Source: Alphaproteobacteria bacterium | Lineage (GTDB): Bacteria > Pseudomonadota > Alphaproteobacteria > GCA-2731375 | Direction of reading: 5' to 3' | Assembly (NCBI GenBank): GCA_028824965.1 | Contig: JAPKBD010000011.1 | Span: 1-32,505 of the forward strand | Length of the DNA: 32,505 bases | Shown here: positions 16,376 to 24,120 of the stretch, in pieces | Numbering within the stretch: the stretch's first letter is position 1 | How the letters are laid out: each line of letters begins with the position of its first letter | Notes under the pieces: generated by a model | Told to the model about the DNA's origin: nothing | Database searches by the model: none | What the model saw: the letters and a program-made list of their open reading frames with translations, nothing else | Translations under genes and position numbers: made by a program

Positions 16376-18450
16376 TGCCCTACCCCACCGGTTATAGATT
16401 AGGCATAGACATTGGCGGCACGTTCACCGACTTCGCCCTGTATGATGAGTTGGGCGAAAGCTTTGCCATTCACAAACAGCTGACCACCCCCGATGATCCC
16501 GCGCGTGCGGTATTGGAAGGCACGACGGCGTTGCTGGATCAACAGGGCCTGGATCTGTCGTCTGTAGTTGAGATCGTCCACGGCACTACCCTGGTGACCA
16601 ATGCGGTGATCGAACGCAAAGGTGCCGTCACGGGCATGCTGACCACACGAGGCTTTCGCGACATCCTGGATATGCGGCAGGAAAAACGCTACGACGTGTT
16701 TGATTTGCGTCTGGTCTTTCCCGACCCTTTGGTGCCGCGCCGTCGCCGGGCCGAAGTTAACGAGCGTGTCCATTATGACGGCACCATCGAACATGCCTTG
16801 GATATGGTAGGCGCACGGGCAGTCCTGGCGGACCTTGTGGCGCGTGAAAACATCACCTCTTTGGCGATCTGTCTGCTGCATGGTTATGCCAATCCGGCCC
16901 ATGAACGCGCCCTGGGCGAGATGGCGGCGGACGCCTTTCCGGACCTGACCATATCGTTGTCATCAGAGGTCTGTCCGGAATGGCGAGAATATGAACGTTT
17001 TACAACGACCTGCATCAACGCCTTTACCCAGCCTATGTTTGATCAATATCTCCGGCGGTTGGAACACGGCCTGACTGAGCAAGGTTTTGCTGGGCAGCTA
17101 TTCGTGATGTCATCCAGCGGCGGCACGTTGACGCCTGAGACAGCGCGAAAATTCCCCGTGCGGGTCATTGAATCCGGGCCAGCAGCTGGTGCGCAGATGT
17201 CGGCCTTTCATGGCCGGGCCCTGAATAGGCCGGAATTGCTGTCGTTCGATATGGGTGGTACCACCGCCAAGGGTGCTTTGATACGTGGTGGTGAGGCGAT
17301 CAAGGTCTATTTCCAGGAAGTCGCGCGGGTGCATGATTTCAAGGCCGGCAGCGGGCTGCCTGTGAAAAGTCCGGTCATTGATATGATTGAGATCGGCGCG
17401 GGCGGTGGATCAATCGCCACCCTGGATGTGCGCGGCACAATTTCTGTCGGCCCTCAAAGCGCGGGTGCCGACCCCGGCCCGGCCTGTTACGGCCAAGGGG
17501 GAAAGGCCGCCACTTTAACCGATGCCAATGTGGTGCTGGGTTATCTGGATCCGAACTTCTTTCTAGGCGGTGCCATGGCATTGGATGTCGAGGCCGCCGA
17601 ACGGGTGATTGAAACACAAATTGCCACACCTTTGAAACTACCCCTGGCGCGGGCGGCGTGGGGCATTCATGAAATCGTTGATGAGGATGTGGCGCGCGCC
17701 TTTCGCATTCACGCCTCCGAACGCGGATTTGACTATCGCGGCAGCTCCATGGTGGCATTTGGAGGTTCCGGCCCGGTGCATGCCATGGGCGTGGCCCGCA
17801 AGCTCGGCATACCACGGGTAATTTTTCCCGTTGCCGCTGGTGTCATGTCCGCTTTGGGCCTATTAGCCAGTCCCCTGACATTTGAAGTGGCACGCACCAA
17901 ACAAGCCTTTGTCGCCGACCTGAGCATGGAAAATTTCTCCAGCATCTTGGCGGAACTTGAAGCGGAGGCACGGGCACCGTTGCAAGATGCCGATACGGAC
18001 CTGTCCATCGTCCGACGATTGGACATGCGCTATAACGGCCAAGGCCACGAGATTGAGGTCACCCTGCCACCAGGGCCAGAGACCGGGATAGCGGCCTTGC
18101 CGGATATTTTCCGCGAGCATTACGCAGCGATACACGGCGCGGCGTTGCTTGATACGCCCTTGGTTATCACCACTTGGAAGGTCGAGGCCACGGCGAACGC
18201 GCCGGAACTAACAACGGCAGGACCGGAAGCGCAGGGTGCGGCAACTCCCAAGGGCAGCCGCCAGGCCTATTTTGACGAAGGCTATGTAACGACGCCTGTC
18301 TATGACCGCTATAACCTGGCGGTTGGAACGGTGATCGAAGGGCCGGCTTTGATCGAAGAGCGGGAGTCCACGGTCATCATTGGCCCGGGCGAAAAGGTGG
18401 ACGTGGACGAATTCGGCAATCTCGTCGCGGAATTGGAGGGTGCGCCATGA
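16375..18450 (+). CDS. hydantoinase/oxoprolinase family protein, HyuA-type subunit (pair 1)
   Basis: 'YRLGIDIGGTFTDFALYDE', 'VHGTTLVTNAVIERKGA', 'LSFDMGGTTAKGALI', 'EIGAGGGSIA', 'AGADPGPACYGQGG'; TAATG overlap with the ligase. Confidence 0.93.
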   Translation: MPYPTGYRLGIDIGGTFTDFALYDELGESFAIHKQLTTPDDPARAVLEGTTALLDQQGLDLSSVVEIVHGTTLVTNAVIERKGAVTGMLTTRGFRDILDMRQEKRYDVFDLRLVFPDPLVPRRRRAEVNERVHYDGTIEHALDMVGARAVLADLVARENITSLAICLLHGYANPAHERALGEMAADAFPDLTISLSSEVCPEWREYERFTTTCINAFTQPMFDQYLRRLEHGLTEQGFAGQLFVMSSSGGTLTPETARKFPVRVIESGPAAGAQMSAFHGRALNRPELLSFDMGGTTAKGALIRGGEAIKVYFQEVARVHDFKAGSGLPVKSPVIDMIEIGAGGGSIATLDVRGTISVGPQSAGADPGPACYGQGGKAATLTDANVVLGYLDPNFFLGGAMALDVEAAERVIETQIATPLKLPLARAAWGIHEIVDEDVARAFRIHASERGFDYRGSSMVAFGGSGPVHAMGVARKLGIPRVIFPVAAGVMSALGLLASPLTFEVARTKQAFVADLSMENFSSILAELEAEARAPLQDADTDLSIVRRLDMRYNGQGHEIEVTLPPGPETGIAALPDIFREHYAAIHGAALLDTPLVITTWKVEATANAPELTTAGPEAQGAATPKGSRQAYFDEGYVTTPVYDRYNLAVGTVIEGPALIEERESTVIIGPGEKVDVDEFGNLVAELEGAP

Positions 18451-20069
18451 CCCAGGATCGTCTGGATGCAATCAGCGTCGGCATCATGTGGGACCGTCTG
18501 GTTGCCGTCTCTGATGAGATCGTGTCTACTTTGGTTCGCACTTCCTTCTCCACCATCGTCAGCGAGAGCTATGATTTAACCGTCGCCTTGCTTGACGCAG
18601 ACGGCCAGTTGATGGCCCAGGGCACCTACAGCGTACCGGTTTTCATGGGCACAGCGCCCGCAACCCTGCAACATATGCTGGACGTCTTTCCCAGTAGCAG
18701 CTTACATCCTGGCGATGTGGTGATTACCAATGATCCCTGGTTAGGGACGGGGCACACCTTTGATATCAATGTCATGCGGCCGATATTTTATGGTGGTCGT
18801 ATCGTTGCCTACGTTATCTCCATCACCCACCTGCCCGACATCGGCGGCCTGGGTTTTGGCGCAGCAGCGCGGGAGATTTATCACGAAGGCCTGCGCCTGC
18901 CGATCTGCAAATTGTTTGAGGCTGATCAGCAGAACGATTTCATCATCGAATTGGTACGCACCAATGTACGCGCGCCCGATCAGGTGATCGGTGATTTGAT
19001 GGCCAATGTCACCGCCACCAAGGCTGGTGAAGCCATGTTGACGGATTTCCTCACAGAATACGGCCTAGAGGACTTTACCGCCCTGTCCGGTGAAATCCGA
19101 GACCGGTCAGAGACCGCGACTCGGGCACGTATTGCCGAAATGGCCGACGGCATCTACAAAAACCAAATTCAGATAGAGGGCGTGGACGGGCCTTTGACCC
19201 TTGCCTGTTCCATCGAAATTGCGGGCGATGCTATCAGCGTTGATTTCGCCGGTACGGATGCCTGCGTGCGCCGGGGTATCAACGTGCCCTTCTGTTATAC
19301 CCGCGCCATGGTGCTGTATTCCATGAAGTGCCTGACCGTCCCCGAGTTGCCCAATAATGGTGGTTCCGTCGTGCCTATCACCGTTACGGCACCAACCGGG
19401 TGTCTGCTGGATGCACAGCCCCCCTTCCCCACCGGCGCGCGGCACATGATCGGTCATTTCGTCTCGCCGCTGGTTTTCGGCGCCTTGGCGGAAGCGGTCC
19501 CCGATAGCATTCAGGCGGATTGCGGCATGTTGGATCTGATGACCTTTCAGGGCACCCATCGCGACGGCCACGATGTTTCAACGATCTATTTCGCCTCTGG
19601 TGGTTTCGGTGCCTTAGCGGGCATGGACGGTGCGGAGACGACACCCGGCCCCTCCAATATGGCTGTCGTGCCCGTGGAGGTGTGGGAGACACTGACGTCC
19701 ACCACAATTGAACATAAAGCGCTGCTACCCAATTCAGGGGGGCTAGGCGAATTTCGCGGTGGCCTGGGACAGGAGGTGGTCATCCGCAACGATAGCGGCC
19801 ACCTGATGACGGTCTTTTGCATGGCCAATCGGACGGAATTCCCGCCCCTTGGTCTCATGGGCGGCGGGCCGGGCCGGGCACGGGAGCATCGGGTCAACGA
19901 CGTTACCGTAGACCCCAAAGGCCACTATGAATTAGCGCCCGGCGATCGTATCACCATGATAGAAGCGGGCGGCGGCGGTTTCGGCGATCCCAGAAACCGC
20001 GCCAGGGCGGCAATTGACACTGATCTGGCAGAAGGCTTTACCACATCGGACGGCGGGTCGGGGACCTAA
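18447..20069 (+). CDS. hydantoinase B/oxoprolinase family protein, HyuB-type subunit (pair 1)
   Basis: 'GDVVITNDPWLGTGHTFDINVMRPIF', 'EIYHEGLRLPICKLFE', 'NSGGLGEFRGGLGQEVVI', 'AGGGGFGDPRNR'; ATGA overlap with HyuA. Confidence 0.93.
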   Translation: MTQDRLDAISVGIMWDRLVAVSDEIVSTLVRTSFSTIVSESYDLTVALLDADGQLMAQGTYSVPVFMGTAPATLQHMLDVFPSSSLHPGDVVITNDPWLGTGHTFDINVMRPIFYGGRIVAYVISITHLPDIGGLGFGAAAREIYHEGLRLPICKLFEADQQNDFIIELVRTNVRAPDQVIGDLMANVTATKAGEAMLTDFLTEYGLEDFTALSGEIRDRSETATRARIAEMADGIYKNQIQIEGVDGPLTLACSIEIAGDAISVDFAGTDACVRRGINVPFCYTRAMVLYSMKCLTVPELPNNGGSVVPITVTAPTGCLLDAQPPFPTGARHMIGHFVSPLVFGALAEAVPDSIQADCGMLDLMTFQGTHRDGHDVSTIYFASGGFGALAGMDGAETTPGPSNMAVVPVEVWETLTSTTIEHKALLPNSGGLGEFRGGLGQEVVIRNDSGHLMTVFCMANRTEFPPLGLMGGGPGRAREHRVNDVTVDPKGHYELAPGDRITMIEAGGGGFGDPRNRARAAIDTDLAEGFTTSDGGSGT

Positions 20070-22024
20070 ACAGCGACGCCCGCGCGCAGGCCCTCCAGGA
20101 TGGCTTCTTCTGCCGTGCGTGGTGCCAAGCAGTCGCCGATGACATGCACCTCACCTTCCCAGCTGGCCAGCGCGCTTTCCAACCTGGTATTGGATTGATG
20201 ACCACAGGCCAGGACCAAAGTATTGGCCCCTTCGCATAATATTGGCTCGCCACTCAAGGTGTGTTGTAGATAGACCGTATCGTCATCTGCACCAAACAGG
20301 CGGGCATAGGGAATGACCTCAACGCCCAAGCGATGGATATCGCCCAGCCATTTGTCACGCACATATTGCGGGATCATCTGCCCAGGCGTGACACCGTTGA
20401 CCGCAAGGCGCACCCGACAGCCATCGCGGATCAGCTTTTCCGCCAACCCCAGACCGATCCAATCGCTGCGCCAATCGGCAACCACAACATCGCTGCCCAC
20501 ATTCGCCTCACCCTGCAGAACCTGCCAGGCCGTGACGATGTGCGCTTCTTCGGAACCTTCAAGCGGTGGTGTATACGGCTGGGCACCTGTAGCGACGACG
20601 ACAGCATCAGGCTGGATCCGGTCTATCAAGGCACGGTCGATGGCGGTGTTTGTGATGATCTCGACCCCCGCCAGCTCCATCTCCCGCGTTAAGTTCGCTA
20701 TCAGGCCGCCAAATTCGGCCCTACCGGGTAACAGCAGCGCCAAATTGGCTTGACCACCCAACTGCCGGCTGGCCTCGTACAAGGTCACAGCGTGACCCCG
20801 CGCCGCGGCAACGGCAGCGGCCTTCATGCCACCTGGCCCACCGCCTGCGATGACGATCTTGCGCGGATGATCGGCAGGTATCAGTTTGCCAAACTCCAAC
20901 TCACGTCCCGTCTCCGGGTGCTGAATGCAGGATATAGGAAAGCCCCGCAGCATGTGGCCGATGCAGGCCTGATTGCAGGCAATGCAGGCGCGGATATCAT
21001 CTAACCGACCCGTCAGGGCCTTTTCCGGCATCTGAGGGTCGGAAATCATGGCCCGGGTCATACCGCACATATCCGCTTGGCCGTCTGCCAGAACCTGTTC
21101 GGCGATCTGCGGTTGGTTGATCCGCCCGGCAACAAAGATCGGCACCGTGACCTGCGCCTTGATCGCAGCTGCAAAGGGCGCCACATAGGCATGTTCCACA
21201 GCCATAGGCGGCACAATATGGACAGAGCCCGCCAGCCCGGCAGAAGACCCCGCCGTCAGATTGAGGTAGTCGAGCAATCCATCGTTGGCGAGGCCGACAG
21301 CAATGGCGCGGACCTCATCAGGTTCCAAAGCATCATGCTCCATCTCATCACCGGACAGGCGCATGCCGAGGACCATGTCTTCGCCTATGGCGTCGCGGAC
21401 CGATGCCAATATCTCCCGCACAAAGCGTTGCCCGCCCTTTGTCCCGCCGTAAATATCGGCGCGATGGTTAAGGCGTGGGTTAAGAAACTGCGACAGCAAA
21501 TAGCCATGGGCCGCGATGATCTCAACGCCGTCCAGGCCAGCAGTACGCATACGACCAGCGGCCGCGCCAAAACCGGCAATAATCTCCTCAATCATCGCCA
21601 AAGGCATTTCCCGAGGCATGACGTGAAAGCGTTCATTCGGCACCGCGGACGGGCCATGGGCAACCGCAAATGTGCCGTCCGCCGCCTCGCTCATCTCCCG
21701 CCCAGGATGGGTCAACTGGCCAAAGACCTTGCAGCCATGGCCATGGCAGGCATCCGCTATACGTCGGTAACCAGGAATACAATCATCATCAAAGGCCAAA
21801 ATGGCAGGCCGGCTGCTGATACCCGATGGATGCGCCCGCGCCGCCTCAACAATGATCAGTCCCGCGCCGCCAGCCGCGCGGGCCTCATGATAGGCCACCA
21901 TGCGGTCAGAGGGAAAACCATCCTCCAACATCACGGTCATATGCCCGGTGGAAAAAATCCGGTTCTTGAACTGATGTCCGCGAATTGTCAGGGGCGCGAA
22001 AAGATGCGTCAGAACAGCCGTCAT
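20066..22024 (-). CDS. NADH:flavin oxidoreductase / FAD-dependent oxidoreductase (old yellow enzyme, 2,4-dienoyl-CoA reductase / trimethylamine dehydrogenase type)
   Basis: 'HLFAPLTIRGHQFKNRIFSTGHM', 'GAGLIIVEAARAHPSG', 4Fe-4S motif 'CIACNQACIGHMLRGFPISC' (CX2CX3CX11C), 'KIVIAGGGPGGMKAAAVAAARGH'. Start chosen at ATG 22024; the ORF is open to a TTG at 22264. Confidence 0.88.
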   Translation of the reverse strand: MTAVLTHLFAPLTIRGHQFKNRIFSTGHMTVMLEDGFPSDRMVAYHEARAAGGAGLIIVEAARAHPSGISSRPAILAFDDDCIPGYRRIADACHGHGCKVFGQLTHPGREMSEAADGTFAVAHGPSAVPNERFHVMPREMPLAMIEEIIAGFGAAAGRMRTAGLDGVEIIAAHGYLLSQFLNPRLNHRADIYGGTKGGQRFVREILASVRDAIGEDMVLGMRLSGDEMEHDALEPDEVRAIAVGLANDGLLDYLNLTAGSSAGLAGSVHIVPPMAVEHAYVAPFAAAIKAQVTVPIFVAGRINQPQIAEQVLADGQADMCGMTRAMISDPQMPEKALTGRLDDIRACIACNQACIGHMLRGFPISCIQHPETGRELEFGKLIPADHPRKIVIAGGGPGGMKAAAVAAARGHAVTLYEASRQLGGQANLALLLPGRAEFGGLIANLTREMELAGVEIITNTAIDRALIDRIQPDAVVVATGAQPYTPPLEGSEEAHIVTAWQVLQGEANVGSDVVVADWRSDWIGLGLAEKLIRDGCRVRLAVNGVTPGQMIPQYVRDKWLGDIHRLGVEVIPYARLFGADDDTVYLQHTLSGEPILCEGANTLVLACGHQSNTRLESALASWEGEVHVIGDCLAPRTAEEAILEGLRAGVAV

Positions 22025-22276
22025 ATGGGCCGGCTCGCCTTCATCAGCGAACGGTAGCATCGCTCCAATGGGTCCATTTTGCGGATCGCCATGGTCGCCA
22101 AGGTTAGACATGCGTTCATGGGCGAGAGTGTAGCCGCGACGCCTGGGATAATCCAGCCGCGAGGGCACCAAGCAAGGCGCATCAGAAATGGCCGAACAGG
22201 AGGAGCAACTGTAGATGGTATCGGCTTTTCCACTCGCGTCCTTGATGTGGTTTACAAGCCGCAATAAACTGCAAAC

Positions 22277-22828
22277 ATGGTCACATTGAATACCTTGTCA
22301 GAGCAGCTTGCAGATACGCCGGACCTCCGGCAATTTCTCGATATTTGGTTGGATTGGCGCGGCGAAAAATTACTGCCGCTGCGGCGGGATGTTCGCCCGG
22401 AAGCACTAGGCAGCACCATGGGTAGCATGGCGATTCTTGAAATTGAAGCTGAGGATCGCATTCTTTTTCGCCTTCACGCGACGAACATCACCAACCTGAC
22501 AGGGTTCGAGCCGAAAGAGGTTAATATCATTGACATGCTAGATCCAGTTGAACGGCAAGCAAGGATAACGCGATATAGAAACTTACGCCAAATCCCTTGC
22601 GGTATGTTTACGAAGCAAGAGCTAGTGTTGGCGGATAGCCGGACCTTCGATATTGCGATACTATTTTTACCTGTCACGCAATCCGCAGATGAATTGCCTG
22701 CCTTTGCTTATGCCTCCCACGCCATTCTGACCGCGGTTAGTTGGGATCATAATCCGGCTAAACCTCATTTTCCTTTGGCTAAGGAATTTGCGTACGTAGA
22801 TATTGGCAACGGCGCCCCTGATCATTAA
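22277..22828 (+). CDS. PAS domain-containing protein (PAS_5-like)
   Basis: 'DLRQFLDIWLDWRGEKLLPLRRDVRPEALGSTMGSMAILEIEAEDRILFRLHATNITNLTG' resembles the small alphaproteobacterial PAS_5 proteins. Confidence 0.7.
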   Translation: MVTLNTLSEQLADTPDLRQFLDIWLDWRGEKLLPLRRDVRPEALGSTMGSMAILEIEAEDRILFRLHATNITNLTGFEPKEVNIIDMLDPVERQARITRYRNLRQIPCGMFTKQELVLADSRTFDIAILFLPVTQSADELPAFAYASHAILTAVSWDHNPAKPHFPLAKEFAYVDIGNGAPDH

Positions 22829-22901
22829 CTATTGGTCTGTTGCGCCAATGAGATAACATTAGAAGTGTCGAAACCCCGCCCGAACGTTAAGGAAAATTAC
22901 T

Positions 22902-23546
22902 ATGGATATGGTCCGCCTCGACCCGCCTCGCGAATTGACGATGCCGATTGGTGAAGCGATGTTCAGCCAAAGGGCCACGCGCCGTCTTGACCCGGATCGC
23001 CCGGTTACCGATGAGCAGGTAGAGATCATCCTGAACGCGGCCTCAAAAGCACCGAACGGCGGCAACGTGCAGCCGGCGCGGTATCTGGTTATTCGTGACC
23101 GCGCGGCCATCGCCGAATTCGGCAAGCTGTATTTTGAGGCGTGGTGGGCCAAACGCCGGGACGCCTATGGTTGGACTTCCAAGGCCGACATTCCAGAGGG
23201 TTCCGTCTATCGCCTGCCAGCATTGTTGGCAGATGAAATGGTCAACGCGCCAACGGTAATCCTAGTTTATTCAGCAGCATCGGGCGTCGCTGCTTCATCC
23301 ACTTTTCCCGGCGTGCAGAACCTGTTGTTATCAGCGCGGGCCTTAGGCCTGGGCACGGTACTGACAACCCTGCATCCACAGGTGATGGAGCGGGTGAACG
23401 CCATGTTTGGCGTACCCGACGAGATGGCTTTTCACTGCTGCATCCCACTTGGCTATCCCCGGGGCAATTTCGGCCCCACGTCCCGGTTGCCAACAAGTAC
23501 AACCACTTCGTGGGACCGCTGGGGCCAATCACCGCCCTGGAAATAA
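22902..23546 (+). CDS. nitroreductase family protein
   Basis: 'ATRRLDPDRPVTDEQVEIILNAASKAPNGGNVQPARYLVIRDRAAI' FMN-binding N-terminus; RBS 'taaggaaa'. Confidence 0.88.
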   Translation: MDMVRLDPPRELTMPIGEAMFSQRATRRLDPDRPVTDEQVEIILNAASKAPNGGNVQPARYLVIRDRAAIAEFGKLYFEAWWAKRRDAYGWTSKADIPEGSVYRLPALLADEMVNAPTVILVYSAASGVAASSTFPGVQNLLLSARALGLGTVLTTLHPQVMERVNAMFGVPDEMAFHCCIPLGYPRGNFGPTSRLPTSTTTSWDRWGQSPPWK

Positions 23547-23566
23547 GCCAGAGACATTATGGATGG

Positions 23567-24001
23567 TTAGACGGGTTCGGCAATAAACACCGGGATCTTG
23601 CGGTCGGTCTTTTCCTGATACTCCAGATAGGGCGGAAAAGCCTCTGCACTGGCAGCCCACAGGCGAGCGCGTTCGGGATCATCCTCAACCTCACGAATGC
23701 GCATTTTGAAGACCTCAGTCTTGTCGCGGATTTCCACGTCCGGATTTGCCCGCAGGTTATAAATCCAAACAGGGTTGGCGGGACGCCCGCCGTAGGAGCC
23801 AACGAGGACGTAATTGCCATCCACCTCAACCCGCATCAAAGGGATTTTGCGCACGCCGCCTGTTTTATTGCCCGTATGGGTGACAATGATGCAGGGCAAG
23901 CCGCTTTCCCGCAATGTGGTGCCTTCCGTACCGCCTGAACCCTCATACAGTTCAACTTGTTTTCGTACCCAGTCCAGAGTGGGGGGAATATAATCAGCCA
24001 T
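23567..24001 (-). CDS. nitroreductase/quinone reductase family, deazaflavin (F420)-dependent DDN-like protein
   Basis: 'CIIVTHTGNKTGGVRKIPLMRVEVDGNYVLVGSYGGRPANPVWIYNLRANPDVEIRDK' matches the DDN-type split-barrel pattern. Confidence 0.82.
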   Translation of the reverse strand: MADYIPPTLDWVRKQVELYEGSGGTEGTTLRESGLPCIIVTHTGNKTGGVRKIPLMRVEVDGNYVLVGSYGGRPANPVWIYNLRANPDVEIRDKTEVFKMRIREVEDDPERARLWAASAEAFPPYLEYQEKTDRKIPVFIAEPV

Positions 24002-24120
24002 TGTGTTTTCCTAATCATGTGGTGAACGCTGTCTTCAACATTAGCAAAATCCAGCTGTTTCAGAAACGGCAAATATGCTGCATGTTGTCATCAATTTTAT
24101 GAATGCGAAAGAGCCGTAAA

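Noticed and set aside
16375-20069. Calling the HyuA/HyuB genes true hydantoinases
   Set aside because: The family also covers 5-oxoprolinase, caprolactamase and ketone carboxylases; substrate cannot be read from the motifs seen.
21077-22057. 326-aa plus-strand ORF
   Set aside because: Antisense to the OYE-family gene, which has clear motifs; translation looks like a high-GC antisense artefact.
22829-22901. ATTGG...CCAAT inverted repeat after the PAS gene as a terminator
   Set aside because: Only about 5 bp of stem, a long loop and no U-tract.
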